Positions 50,406-59,354 are shown, counted from the stretch's first letter. The stretch: 64,000 nucleotides of DNA from Cryptosporangium aurantiacum (GCF_900143005.1 NZ_FRCS01000001.1:1178001-1242000), one strand, 5' to 3'. Made by a program: numbers and translations. The notes: generated by a model not told the origin, from the letters alone.

Positions 50406-51623
50406 ATGACGGAACAACGCGTAGTGATCGTCGGAGCGAGCCTGGCGGGCGGTACGGCCGCGCTGACCCTCCGGGAGCACGGGTTCGACGGCGCGGTGAC
50501 GCTCGTCGGTGCGGAGAAGGCACCGCCGTACGAGCGCCCACCGCTGTCGAAGAGCGTCATGCAGGGCGAACGGGACCAGCCCGACTGGGTGCTGGCCGAC
50601 GGCGAGGCGTCGGCCTGGGCGGAACGCGACGTCACGCTGCGGGCGGGGACGCGGGCGGTCGGCGTCGATGTGGACGCTCGGACCGTCACACTCGACGACG
50701 GTGACGCGCTCGCCTACGACACGCTCGTGCTGGCCACCGGCGCCGAGCCGCGGCGGCTGCCGATCCCGGGCGCTGAGCGCGCGGTGACGCTCCGGTCGCT
50801 CGACGACGCGCTCGCGATCCGGCGCGCGGCCGAGTCGGGCGGGCCGGTGGCCCTGATCGGCGGGAGCTGGATCGGCTGCGAGGTGGCCGCGTCGCTCCGT
50901 CAGCACGGGTGTGACGTCGAAATCCTCGAGAAAGCGCCGCGCCTGCTGCCGATCCTCGGCTCCGACGCGGTGAGCGAACGCCTGCTGGCGCTGCACCGCG
51001 CGAAAGGCGTGACGGTGACGCTCGGCGCGGACGTCACCGGGATCACCGACGAGGGCGTCCGGCTCGCCGACCGGTTCGTCGAGGCGTCGGTCGTCGTGCT
51101 CGCCACCGGGGTCGCGCCACGCCTGGAGCTGGCCCGCGCGGCCGGGCTGGCGGAGGCCGCCGGGGGCGTCGCGGTCAGCGCCACGCTGCGGACCTCGGAC
51201 CCGAACATCGTCGCGATCGGCGACATCGCGGCGGTCGACCACCCCGCGTACGGCACCCACGTGCGGGTCGAGCACTGGGACGTCGCCCAGCAGCACGGGA
51301 AGTACCTCGGGGCGGCGCTGACCGGCGCGGCGCCGGAGCCGTACACCCGGGTGCCGTACTTCTTCTCCGACCAGTACGAGCTCGGCTTCGAATACCGGGG
51401 CTGGGTCGACCCGAGCGGCCCGGACGCGGAGGTCGTGATCCGCGGCGACGACCCGGCCGGGTCCTGGTACGCGTTCTGGCTCGTCGACGGTGCGGTGCAG
51501 GCGGTGCTGAACGCGAACGCGTGGGACGACAGTGCGCCGCTGTGGAAGCTCGCAAACGAACGGCCGGTGGTGGCGCCGGAGCGGCTGCGCGATCCGGGCG
51601 TCCCGCTGACCGAGTTGGCCTGA
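50406..51623 (+). CDS. FAD/NAD(P)-dependent ferredoxin-reductase-type flavoprotein
   Basis: A 405-residue pyridine nucleotide-disulfide oxidoreductase-type protein of the rubredoxin/ferredoxin reductase branch. FAD loop: VVIVGASLAGGTAALTLREHG. NAD(P) loop: VALIGGSWIGCEVAASLRQHG. FAD-ribityl site: PNIVAIGDIAAVDHPAYG. The C-terminal reductase domain contains VEHWDVAQQHGKY and PYFFSDQYELGFEYRGW. It would pass electrons from NAD(P)H to a ferredoxin-type protein for an oxygenase or P450, but none is next to it. ATG 50406 has GGGAGAGAGG upstream. Confidence 0.93.
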   Translation: MTEQRVVIVGASLAGGTAALTLREHGFDGAVTLVGAEKAPPYERPPLSKSVMQGERDQPDWVLADGEASAWAERDVTLRAGTRAVGVDVDARTVTLDDGDALAYDTLVLATGAEPRRLPIPGAERAVTLRSLDDALAIRRAAESGGPVALIGGSWIGCEVAASLRQHGCDVEILEKAPRLLPILGSDAVSERLLALHRAKGVTVTLGADVTGITDEGVRLADRFVEASVVVLATGVAPRLELARAAGLAEAAGGVAVSATLRTSDPNIVAIGDIAAVDHPAYGTHVRVEHWDVAQQHGKYLGAALTGAAPEPYTRVPYFFSDQYELGFEYRGWVDPSGPDAEVVIRGDDPAGSWYAFWLVDGAVQAVLNANAWDDSAPLWKLANERPVVAPERLRDPGVPLTELA

Positions 51624-51662
51624 GCGCGGCAGGGGTCGACACCCGAGGCACGCCGAAACCCC

Positions 51663-51687
51663 GGGCCTCCGTCGTGCTCGGAGGTCC
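51663..51687. terminator. Hairpin between convergent genes
   Basis: GGGCCTCCG, seven bases, CGGAGGTCC: a 9-bp stem with one G-U pair, between the stops of the flavoprotein gene and of the leftward HNH gene. Confidence 0.5.
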
Positions 51688-51705
51688 GGTGCGGGTCGGC
51701 CGAGG

Positions 51706-53217
51706 TCAGAAGGGTGGCGCCTCCGTCGTCGCGGCGGCGACCGGTTCGTGCGCTTCGTCGTGGGTGGGTGGGTCGACCGTGTAGGTGTGGCCGGCGGGGC
51801 TGGTCCAGGTGCAGGATCCGGAGTCGGCGTCGTGGTGCAGGCCCCATCCGCCCTCGTCCTTGGCGCGGTGATGCCTTCGGCACAAGGCCACCAGGTTGGC
51901 GGCGCTGGTGGGGCCACCGTCGATGCGGCGGACGTTGTGGTCGAGGTCGCACCGGTAGGACGGTTGGGAGCAGCCGGGAAACACGCAGGTGGGATAGGTG
52001 GCGCGGACGAGCGCGGCCAGGCCGGCGGACGGCCGGTAGGTGCTGCGGCCGAGGTCGGTGACGACGCCGCGGTTGTCGGTGAGCCACTTCTCCCACTTGC
52101 CGTCGGCGGCGAGGGCCCGGACCACCGAGGGCGGGACCGGGCCGTAGCCGGTGAGGTCGCCGGGAAGGTTCGTGGCGCCGAGCACTGTGGAGAGCGGCGC
52201 GGTGAGCGCGACGCGGGGCGGGGCAGCGCGCTTCCCGGCGAGGACCGCGGCCACCACGTCCGACGACGGCGCGGCGCCGTGGCAGTGCCCGTCGCTGCCG
52301 GGGCCCTCGCTGCCGGGGCCGTCGCTGCCGGGGCCCTCGCTGGCAGGGCTCTCGCTGCCGGGGCCGCTGGTAGCGGTGCTGCTGCCGCGGGCGCATTCGC
52401 CGTGCGCGTTGCCGCAGTGGGGGCAGTGGCCGTGGCCGATGGCGGTCAGGGCGCCTAGTTCGGCCAGGGCGACCAGGGCGTCCGCGCGGCGCTGGTCGAT
52501 CGTCCGATCGTCACCGCGTGCCGCGGTGCGCCCGGCCACCTGGTCGATCGCGGCGCGGACGCGGGCGGCGTCGTCGGCGGGCAGGATCGCGCGCAGCTCG
52601 GCCATCGCGTCGGGCAGCGGGACGACGTCGACCCGCCGCCCTTTCCGCGCGCGGCGGTGGCGGCGGTCGGCACCGTCCGGGTCGGCCTTGGCGACCTCCT
52701 TGCGCGCCTGGCGCCCGAGCTGTGCCGGCGTCTTGCGCTCCGCCGCGTCGAGCAGCAACGCCTCCACGTCGGCGGCCCGATCGTCGTCCAGAGGCTCGAG
52801 GGCCTGCACGATCTCGACCGCGTGCCGGTAGGTGATGCGGCCCTCGGCCAGCGCGCGCCGGGTAAGGAAACACCGACCGTTCAGGACCCGGGCCACGTCG
52901 ATGCGTTCACCCGCCGCGATGTTCGACCACCGCAGGCCGGCCGCGACCTCCTCGCGGCCTCAGTCCTCGTCCTCCGGGCCGATGCGGGACCCGGCGATGG
53001 CGAGCACGGCGTCGTTCAACCGGGAGTCGACCCACGCTGACACCCGCTGCCAGGCCTGGGCGACGAGCACCTGATCGGTGGCGTCCGGAATGACTTCCGG
53101 CACGCCTGCGTTATCCACCGTCCGGCGGGAGACCGGCCCGAGCCCGGCCAGCACCGTGACCAGCTCCGGGCCGACCGGACCCCCGATGAGCTGCGCTAAT
53201 ACCCCGTGATCGCTCAT
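51706..53217 (-). pseudogene. DUF222/HNH endonuclease interrupted by an in-frame TGA
   Basis: Reading leftward from ATG 53217, 85 codons encode the usual N-terminus (VAQAWQRVSAWVDSRLNDAVLAIAG). A TGA at 52960-52962 interrupts, and the same frame continues with GREEVAAGLRWSNIAAGERIDVARVLNG, exactly the DUF222 block that should follow. The C-terminus has an intact HNH nuclease motif: CVFPGCSQPSYRCDLDHNVRRIDGGPTSAANLVALCRRHH. No shift of frame is needed, so a single base (for example CGA to TGA) breaks a full-length gene. A GTG at 52896 could still start the C-terminal two-thirds. Confidence 0.82.
52291..52365. repeat. Five 15-bp tandem repeats in the HNH gene linker
   Basis: Five consecutive units of the type GTCGCTGCCGGGGCC (with C/G and one more diverged copy) encode a Gly-Pro-Gly-Ser-Asp/Glu linker between the DUF222 and HNH parts. 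Confidence 0.8.
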
Positions 53218-53255
53218 GCCGGAAAGCCTGCACCACCCCTACGACAAAACCAGGT

Positions 53256-53999
53256 TCACAGCTCCCGGTGGGCGATCGCGGGGGCCTCGGCGCCGAGGCG
53301 GAGACGCTCGAGGAACAGCACGACGGTCGCGGCGGCGGTGCGGTGGGTGGCGTCGTTGAGCGCGTCGTGCTTGCCCCCCGCGATGCTCACGAGTTCGGCG
53401 TTCGGTGCCGCCGCGAACTGCGTCCGGACGCCCGCGAGCGGGCTGATCGTGTCCGCCGCGCCGTGCAGGCCCAGGATCGGGACGCGGACCTTCGTCAGCT
53501 CCGCCGCGGCGTACCACTCGGTGGGCAGTTCCTCGGCCAGCGTGCCGTGCCGGACCAGCGCGTCGGCCCGGAGCGTGTTCTGGTGGGTCGGGCAGGCAGT
53601 GCGCTCGGCGAGTTCGGCGTCCCAGTCCGCGGGCTCGCTGCCGGGGACGACGGTGGGTAGCCCGACCAGGATCAGGCCGTCGGCGTCCACCCGGCCCGCG
53701 GCCACCAGCCCGGCGGCGAACAGCGCCCCGGCGTCCGAACCCACCAGGACGACCGGGTGCACCGGCGCGCTCTCGGTCAGCAGCGCCTGCAGGTGGTCTT
53801 CGACCCCGGCGGGGTCGACGGTCGGGTCACCGAGCGCGTGCACCCGGTAGCCGTCGACCGCGATGCGGGTGCCGAACCGGTGGTAGACGCCGGCGTGCTC
53901 GCCACGGCCGGCGACGACGATCACGGTGCCGCGGGTCGCGACCGCGGGCGGGTGGTCCCAGGTAGCGATCAGAGTTTCGTGCGGGGGAGAGATGGTCAT
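53256..53999 (-). CDS. Alpha/beta hydrolase with Asp at the nucleophile position
   Basis: A 247-residue alpha/beta hydrolase. The elbow reads VLVGSDAGALFA, so residue 89 is aspartate where most lipases or esterases have serine. The acid (HGAADTISPLAG) and histidine (GGKHDALND) regions are intact. Aspartate nucleophiles occur in haloalkane dehalogenases and epoxide hydrolases, so it may be of that chemistry, but it is not clearly in either family. A TATACT hexamer at 54005-54010 (minus strand) suggests a leaderless transcript at ATG 53999. Divergent from the LLM monooxygenase gene at 54090. Confidence 0.82.
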   Translation of the reverse strand: MTISPPHETLIATWDHPPAVATRGTVIVVAGRGEHAGVYHRFGTRIAVDGYRVHALGDPTVDPAGVEDHLQALLTESAPVHPVVLVGSDAGALFAAGLVAAGRVDADGLILVGLPTVVPGSEPADWDAELAERTACPTHQNTLRADALVRHGTLAEELPTEWYAAAELTKVRVPILGLHGAADTISPLAGVRTQFAAAPNAELVSIAGGKHDALNDATHRTAAATVVLFLERLRLGAEAPAIAHREL

Positions 54000-54089
54000 A
54001 CCGAAGTATACCTATGAGATTGCAAGGGATTGGCACCCACAAAGCAGACTGGTTTACTGGGTAAAGCATCGTCCAGCTCAGGGGGCCCC

Positions 54090-55160
54090 GTGAAGTTCCT
54101 TGCGATCACGTTGATCGTCCATGCCCCGGATCCGCTCACCCAGCAGAAGGTCTCCACGCACGACCGGTTCCGGCAGGTGATCGCCAACGCGCAGCTCGCC
54201 GAGGAACTGGGGTTCGACGGTTTCGGCGTGGGGGAGCGGCACGAGCGTCCGTTCATCTCCTCGTCGCCGCCGGTCGTGCTCAGCCACCTCGCGGCGCGAA
54301 CCCGGTCGATCCGCCTGTTCACCGCGGTCACCACGCTCAGCCTCCTCGACCCGGTGCGGGCGTTCGAGGACTACGCGACGCTCGACAACCTCTCCGACGG
54401 CCGGCTGGAGCTGATCATCGGCAAGGGGAACGGCGCCGCGCAGCGCGAGCTGTTCTCGGTCACCACCGACGACCAGTGGGACCGCAACATCGAGTCCTAC
54501 GAGCTGTTCCGCCGCCTCTGGCGCGAGGACAAGGTGACCTGGTCGGGCCGGTTCCGCCCGCCGCTGGAGAACGCCGAGGTCTGGCCGGAGCCGTTACAAC
54601 GACCGATCAGGGTCTGGCACGGCAGCGCGACCAGCCGCGAGTCGGTCGACCTGGCCGCACGCTACGGCGACCCGCTGTTCTCGGCCAACGTCACGAACCC
54701 GGTCGAGCCGTACGCCGAGCTGGTCGCGCACTACCGGGAGCGGTGGGCGCACTACGGCCACGACCCGGCCGGAGCGATCGTCGGCGCGGGCACCGCCGGC
54801 TACTACGCGGCGCCCCGCTCCCAGGACGCCTACCGCGTCTACCGCCCGATCTTCGACGCGAGCCTGGCCTTCCAGAAATCACTCGGCCTGGAGCCGGTGT
54901 TCACCACGTTCGAGGACTACGTCGAGCGCAGCTCGGCGCTGATCGGCAGCCCGGAGCAGGTGATCGACAAGGTCCACCGGTACCACGAGCGGCTCGGGCA
55001 CACGGTTCTGCACCTGCACGCGGACGCGAGCGGGCTCACCGACGCCCAGCACCGCGAAACCCTCGAACTTTTCCAGTCGGCGATCGCCCCGGAGCTGCGG
55101 CGCACCATCCCCGACCCTCCCTGGCCAGCCCAATCGGTCGCGAAGGAGCACCACGCATGA
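54090..55160 (+). CDS. LLM-class flavin-dependent monooxygenase
   Basis: A 356-residue luciferase-like protein: VIANAQLAEELGFDGFGVGERH near the start, VTTLSLLDPVRAFEDYATLDNLSDGRLELIIGKGNG as the core, and WHGSATSRESVDLAARYGDPLFSANV. It uses reduced FMN, and the flavin reductase gene that follows with an ATGA overlap would supply it. It is a different subfamily from the LLM genes at 1.6-9 kb. The start is GTG 54090. Its substrate is unknown. Confidence 0.9.
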   Translation: MKFLAITLIVHAPDPLTQQKVSTHDRFRQVIANAQLAEELGFDGFGVGERHERPFISSSPPVVLSHLAARTRSIRLFTAVTTLSLLDPVRAFEDYATLDNLSDGRLELIIGKGNGAAQRELFSVTTDDQWDRNIESYELFRRLWREDKVTWSGRFRPPLENAEVWPEPLQRPIRVWHGSATSRESVDLAARYGDPLFSANVTNPVEPYAELVAHYRERWAHYGHDPAGAIVGAGTAGYYAAPRSQDAYRVYRPIFDASLAFQKSLGLEPVFTTFEDYVERSSALIGSPEQVIDKVHRYHERLGHTVLHLHADASGLTDAQHRETLELFQSAIAPELRRTIPDPPWPAQSVAKEHHA

Positions 55161-55651
55161 GCATCAGCCCCATCATCGGTACCGACCCCGGCCGTCTGCG
55201 CCGCGTGTTCTCCGCGTTCCCGACCGGCGTCACCGCGCTGGCCGCCGAGCCCGAGGGCTTCCCGGTGGGCATGGCCGCGTCGTCGTTCACGTCGGTGTCG
55301 CTGGACCCGCCGCTGGTCTCGGTCTGCGTCGCCCGGACGTCCCGGACGTGGCCGGCGCTGCGGGTGGCGTCACGGATCGGCGTCAGCGTGCTCTCGGACG
55401 GGCACGCCGAGGCGAGCCGACAACTCTCGGCCAAGGAGGGCGACCGGTTCGGCGGCCACCGGTGGCGCCGGTCGGACGACCGGGCGCTGTTCCTGGAGGA
55501 CGCCGCGGCCTGGCTGGACTGCTCGCTGGAGCAGGAGATCCCGGCCGGTGACCACCACATCGTCCTGTTGCGCGTGCACGACCTGGACATCGACCCGGAG
55601 GCGGAGCCGCTGGTGTTCCATCGCAGCGGCTACCGCCGCCTGGCGTCCTAG
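55157..55651 (+). CDS. Flavin reductase (NAD(P)H:FMN), FMN-binding split-barrel
   Basis: A 164-residue flavin-reductase-domain protein. FSAFPTGVTALAAEPEGFPVGMAASSFTSVSLDPPLVSVCVARTSRTWPAL is the conserved family N-terminus and FMN site, and GDHHIVLLRVHDLDIDPEAEPLVFHRSGYR the end. GAAGGAG precedes ATG 55157. It is the small reductase component of a two-component monooxygenase with the LLM protein encoded upstream. Confidence 0.93.
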   Translation: MSISPIIGTDPGRLRRVFSAFPTGVTALAAEPEGFPVGMAASSFTSVSLDPPLVSVCVARTSRTWPALRVASRIGVSVLSDGHAEASRQLSAKEGDRFGGHRWRRSDDRALFLEDAAAWLDCSLEQEIPAGDHHIVLLRVHDLDIDPEAEPLVFHRSGYRRLAS

Positions 55652-57225
55652 CCCTGGCCGAGGTGGCCGTAGCGCTGCCGGAGTTCCCGCTTCAGGATCT
55701 TTCCGCTCGGGTTCTTCGGCAGCGCGTCGGCGACCACGACGTATTTCGGGGCCTTGAAACCGGCCAGGACGCTCTTGCTGAACGAGACGACCTCGTCCGG
55801 GTCCAGGCCGGGCTCCTTCGGCACGACGACCGCGGTGACCGCCTCGATCCAGTGCGGATGGTCAATGCCGAACACCGCGACCTCGGCGATGCCCGGGTGC
55901 TGGTAGAGCGCCTCCTCGACCTCGCGGCTCGCGACGTTCTCGCCGCCGGTCTTGATCATGTCCTTCTTCCGGTCGACGACCCGCAGGTAGCCGTCCTCGT
56001 CGAGGATCCCCAGGTCACCCGAGTGAAACCAGCCGTTGCGGAACGCCTCGGCGGTCTTCTCCTCGTCGCGGTAGTACCCGAGAGTGGCGTGCGGGCTGCG
56101 GTGCACGATCTCGCCGACCGTGCCGGGGGGCACCGGCTCGTCGTTGTCGTCCACGACGATCGTCTCGACGTTGATCGCGGGCCGTCCGGCGCTGCCTGCC
56201 CGCGGGAGTTGCTCGTCCGGGCGGAGGATCGTCGCCAGCGGCGCCATCTCGGTCTGGCCGTAGAAGTTCCAGAACCGCACCTGCGGTAGCCGGCCGCGCA
56301 GCTCGTGGAGGATCTCCACCGGCATCGGCGACGCCCCGTAGTAGCCCTTGCGCAGCGTCGAGAGGTCAGTGGTGTCGAACTCGGGGGAGCGCAGCAGCGC
56401 GATCCACACGGTCGGCGGCGCGAACAGTTTCGTGGCGCCGTGCTCGGCGATCGCCGACAGGATCGCCGCGGGCTGCGGCGCGGGCAGGATGATGCTGGTC
56501 GCGCCGGTGTAGACGTCGACGTTGAGGAAGCAGTCGAGCTGCGCGCAGTGGTAGAGCGGCAGCGCGTGCACCTCGATGTCGTCGCCGGTCATCTCACCGT
56601 CGATCGCGCAGCTCGCGTACTGCCAGAGCAGCGCCCGGCCGGTGAGGATCGCGCCCTTGGGCCGGGACTCGGTGCCGCTGGTGTACATCAGCCGCACCGG
56701 GTCGTCGTCGGCGACGAGGACGTCGTCGGGTAACGGGCCGTCGTGCTCGAGCCAGGTCGTGACATCGGTCCAGCCGGGCTGCGGTGCGCCTGTATCGAGC
56801 GGGATGAACAGTCGCCGGGTGACCGCGCCGGCCGAGGCAGCGATCGCCTTCTCCGCGGTGTCGGTCAGCCCGTCCTCGGCGACGAACGCGACCGCGCCGC
56901 TGTGGTCGAGGACGTACGCGATCTCCTCGGGGTTGAGCATGAAGTTCACCGGCACCAGGACGACGCCCCGGCGCGCGGTCGCGAACGAGAGCACCGCGAA
57001 CTGCCAGCAGTTGTGCGACAGCAGCGCGAGCCGGTCGCCCTTGACCAGGCCGGCGGCGTCGATCGCGGCGGCGGTCCGGTCGACGACCGCGTCCAGCTCG
57101 GTGAACGAGAGGCGGGTGTCGCCGTTGACGATCGCGGTCTTCGGGCCGTTCCGGCGGGCCGAGCGGCGTGGGATGTCGCCGAGCGAGTGCTGGCGGGCTC
57201 GGGCCACGGCGTGCGGTGTGCTCAT
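55648..57225 (-). CDS. AMP-forming acyl-CoA synthetase
   Basis: A 525-residue ANL-superfamily enzyme with MYTSGTESRPKG (about residues 180-191) as phosphate loop, FYGQTEMAPL, GWFHSGDLGILDEDGYLRVVDRKKDMIKTGGENVASREVEE, and C-terminal PKNPSGKILKREL. All conserved motifs are intact. It differs clearly from the synthetase at 2670. A GGAAGGACA site precedes ATG 57225. The stop overlaps the flavin reductase's stop in convergent orientation. Confidence 0.92.
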   Translation of the reverse strand: MSTPHAVARARQHSLGDIPRRSARRNGPKTAIVNGDTRLSFTELDAVVDRTAAAIDAAGLVKGDRLALLSHNCWQFAVLSFATARRGVVLVPVNFMLNPEEIAYVLDHSGAVAFVAEDGLTDTAEKAIAASAGAVTRRLFIPLDTGAPQPGWTDVTTWLEHDGPLPDDVLVADDDPVRLMYTSGTESRPKGAILTGRALLWQYASCAIDGEMTGDDIEVHALPLYHCAQLDCFLNVDVYTGATSIILPAPQPAAILSAIAEHGATKLFAPPTVWIALLRSPEFDTTDLSTLRKGYYGASPMPVEILHELRGRLPQVRFWNFYGQTEMAPLATILRPDEQLPRAGSAGRPAINVETIVVDDNDEPVPPGTVGEIVHRSPHATLGYYRDEEKTAEAFRNGWFHSGDLGILDEDGYLRVVDRKKDMIKTGGENVASREVEEALYQHPGIAEVAVFGIDHPHWIEAVTAVVVPKEPGLDPDEVVSFSKSVLAGFKAPKYVVVADALPKNPSGKILKRELRQRYGHLGQG

Positions 57226-57263
57226 CGGCGAGTGTCCTTCCGAGAGGGCTGCACCGGTGATCC

Positions 57264-57704
57264 TCACATGCCGAGCGCTGCGGTGGTTCGGTCGTCGGAC
57301 TGTCCGTGGAAGTACTTCTCCAGGATCTGCGGGAACCTCGGTTCGTCCGGGTCGGCCGCCGCGAAGAGCGTCATCGAGGACCGGAGTTTCATCGCGTCGA
57401 CCGGACCGAGGATGCGGGTGATGCTGCGATCCTCGACGCCGAGCAGCGCGTCGACCGCGGCCAGCAGGCGCGCCCGCAGCACCGGATGCGCGAGGTACGC
57501 CCGGGCTTCGTCCAGCGAGCCGATCGCGTACTGCTGGGCCATCGCGCTGCTGCCCAAGCCTTCGACCTGCGGAAACACGTACCACATCCAGTGGCTGACC
57601 TTCGCGCCCGCGCGAAGCTCGGCGAGCACGGCGTCGTACCCGTGGCCGCTGTCCTGCGCGCTGACGAATCGTCCGAGCCGGTAAGGGTCGTCCATGCCTG
57701 CCAT
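57264..57704 (-). CDS. DUF1810 family protein
   Basis: A 146-residue protein with the DUF1810 blocks RAGAKVSHWMWYVFPQVEGLG, YAIGSLDEARAYLAHPVLRARL and PVDAMKLRSSMTLFAAADPDEPRFPQILEKYFHGQSDDRT. It is probably calpastatin-like/NADAR-related by fold; the function is unknown. The start may be ATG 57704 or ATG 57695. Confidence 0.92.
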   Translation of the reverse strand: MAGMDDPYRLGRFVSAQDSGHGYDAVLAELRAGAKVSHWMWYVFPQVEGLGSSAMAQQYAIGSLDEARAYLAHPVLRARLLAAVDALLGVEDRSITRILGPVDAMKLRSSMTLFAAADPDEPRFPQILEKYFHGQSDDRTTAALGM

Positions 57705-57725
57705 TGAACTCGCTACGGTGGCGCC

Positions 57726-58529
57726 GTGATCGTCCGCGCGGTGGAGTCAGCGGATCTGGCCGGAATTCGGGCGATCACGCACGCCACCGGACAGTCGGAT
57801 CGGGACTCCGGGGCGGACGCCGCCTACGTCGCGCTGCTCCGCTCCACCGGTACCGCGCTGGCCGCGGTCGACGGCGATCGGGTCCTCGGCTGGGCGGCCA
57901 CGCTGCCGACGTCGTCCGGAACGCTGCTCACCGACCTGTTCGTGGACCCGGCAATGCACGCCCGCGGAGTCGCCACCGCACTCCTGGGCCGTCTCTGGCC
58001 CCCGGCGGCGCCTCGCCGCTACACGTTCAGCTCGAAACATCCTGCCGCCCTGCCGCTCTACGCCCGCGCCGGCCTCGTCCCGTCCTGGCCGCTGCTCTAC
58101 GTCAGCGGCCCGACGTCCCGGTTACCGCGCGGTGCCCTGCGGGTCGAGTGGGTTTCCGCCGCGAAAGCGGCTGCGGCGGAGGCCGCGCTCACCGGCGGTG
58201 AGCCCCGTCCCGGCGTCTTCGCGTACTGGGGCGAGGCGTTCGTCGTCCGGAACCGGTCGCGGGTGATCGCGGTCGGCGCGGCGCAGCCGGGCCTGCCGAC
58301 CGTGCTCGCGCACCTGAGCTGTCCCGATCCCGGGTCGGCGGCCGGCGCGTTGTTCGCCGCGGTCGCGGCGCTTCGCGCCGATCAGGTCGCGTGCTGCCTG
58401 CCCGGCCCGCATCCCGCGCTGCAACGACTGCTCGCGGCCGGGTTCCGCGTTGATGATTTCGACGTTTTGATGCGGACGCTCGACGTCGAGCCGCCGCTCG
58501 GCGCGGTCTATTCGCCCGGGCTGGGCTGA
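57726..58529 (+). CDS. GNAT-family N-acetyltransferase
   Basis: A 267-residue protein. The first GNAT domain is clear: LLTDLFVDPAMHARGVATALLGRLW carries the acetyl-CoA loop (R-x-x-G-x-G/A) near residue 75, and ALPLYARAGLVPSWPLLYV follows. The C-terminal half (about 145-260) looks like a second, degenerate GNAT-like domain. The acceptor cannot be predicted. GTG start at 57726. Confidence 0.87.
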   Translation: MIVRAVESADLAGIRAITHATGQSDRDSGADAAYVALLRSTGTALAAVDGDRVLGWAATLPTSSGTLLTDLFVDPAMHARGVATALLGRLWPPAAPRRYTFSSKHPAALPLYARAGLVPSWPLLYVSGPTSRLPRGALRVEWVSAAKAAAAEAALTGGEPRPGVFAYWGEAFVVRNRSRVIAVGAAQPGLPTVLAHLSCPDPGSAAGALFAAVAALRADQVACCLPGPHPALQRLLAAGFRVDDFDVLMRTLDVEPPLGAVYSPGLG

Positions 58530-58933
58530 GTCTTCGCAGGCTGTGCTCCTGCGGGCTGCGCCGCGGCAGGCTCGGCGGGCTCGGCGGGCTCGGCGGGGTC
58601 GGCAGGCTCGGCGACCGAGACGGGGGCGGCCTTGCCGCGTTCGATCTGCTCGACGGCGTTCTTGGCCTCCCTGAGGCCCACGCCGGTCTGCTCGCGGTAC
58701 ACCTTGATCGCGGCGACCTTCTGATCCTTGTCCAGCAGCGCCACGACCTCGGGATACTGCTGCTCCGGAACGTCGAGCCCGAAGTGGGCGATGATCACGT
58801 CGAGCTTGCGTTCGACCGACGCGAGCTGCCGCGCCGAGCGGTGTTCCCGCCGGTCGCGTCCGGCGAGTGCCGTCGTGATCAGACCCAGGCCGATAACGGC
58901 GATGACTAACGCAACGAGCAGCACGCTGTCCAT
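58508..58933 (-). CDS. Membrane protein with a ribosomal L7/L12 C-terminal-like domain
   Basis: A 141-residue protein: one transmembrane helix at residues about 3-24, a charged linker, then EVVALLDKDQKVAAIKVYREQTGVGLREAKNAVEQI (about 62-98), which matches the C-terminal domain of ribosomal protein L7/L12 (K-x-x-x-I-K-x-x-R-x-x-T-G-x-G-L-x-E-A-K). A Pro/Ala/Glu-rich tail with repeated P-A-E units follows. Such anchored domains are found in actinobacteria without an assigned role. The 3' end overlaps the convergent GNAT gene by 22 bases. Confidence 0.86.
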   Translation of the reverse strand: MDSVLLVALVIAVIGLGLITTALAGRDRREHRSARQLASVERKLDVIIAHFGLDVPEQQYPEVVALLDKDQKVAAIKVYREQTGVGLREAKNAVEQIERGKAAPVSVAEPADPAEPAEPAEPAAAQPAGAQPAKTQPSPGE

Positions 58934-59000
58934 ACCCCTATTCAACCTCGCGTCCGGAAGCTGACAGGCGGGGCGTCCGGCACCTCCTAACATCCGCCGC

Positions 59001-59297
59001 GTGACCGTTTACGCCCTTGCGCAGATTTCGATCCACGATCGTCCCCGCTACGACCGATACGTCGCCGGGTTCTTCCCGGTGCTCCTCCAGTACGGCGGCC
59101 GGCTGCTCTCCGCCGATGAGTCGCCGGTCGTCGTCGAAGGCGAGTGGGGCCACCAGAAGGCGATCCTGATGGCGTTCGACGACGCGGAGAGTTTCCGCCG
59201 CTGGGCGGACTCGCCCGAGTACAAGGAGATCTCCACCGACCGGGTGGCCGCCACGACCGGCGTCGTCCTGCTGCTGGCCGGGCTGCCTTCCCGGTGA
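59001..59297 (+). CDS. DUF1330 protein
   Basis: A 98-residue ferredoxin-like-fold protein. YALAQISIHDRPRYDRYVAGFFPVLLQYGGRLLSADE and FRRWADSPEYKEISTDRVAATTGVVLLLAGL are the DUF1330 hallmarks, and the family resembles small stress-response dimers with a dimeric alpha-beta barrel. Function unknown. GTG start. Confidence 0.9.
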   Translation: MTVYALAQISIHDRPRYDRYVAGFFPVLLQYGGRLLSADESPVVVEGEWGHQKAILMAFDDAESFRRWADSPEYKEISTDRVAATTGVVLLLAGLPSR

Positions 59298-59354
59298 TCC
59301 CGCGGTGACCCAGATCTCGTTGTCGTAATCCTTACCGTATGTTCGGCTGGCTGG

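Noticed and set aside
49374-51917. N-terminal extension that would make the DJ-1 gene a 1075-residue protein
   Set aside because: The extension is antisense to the LysR and flavoprotein genes. The DJ-1 fold begins at ATG 49373 with a ribosome site.
52291-52365. Tandem repeats as a possible CRISPR array
   Set aside because: Units are contiguous without spacers and encode a protein linker.
52960-52962. TGA as a selenocysteine codon in the HNH gene
   Set aside because: No selenocysteine insertion-like hairpin was seen and the family has no selenoprotein members. A nonsense mutation is simpler.
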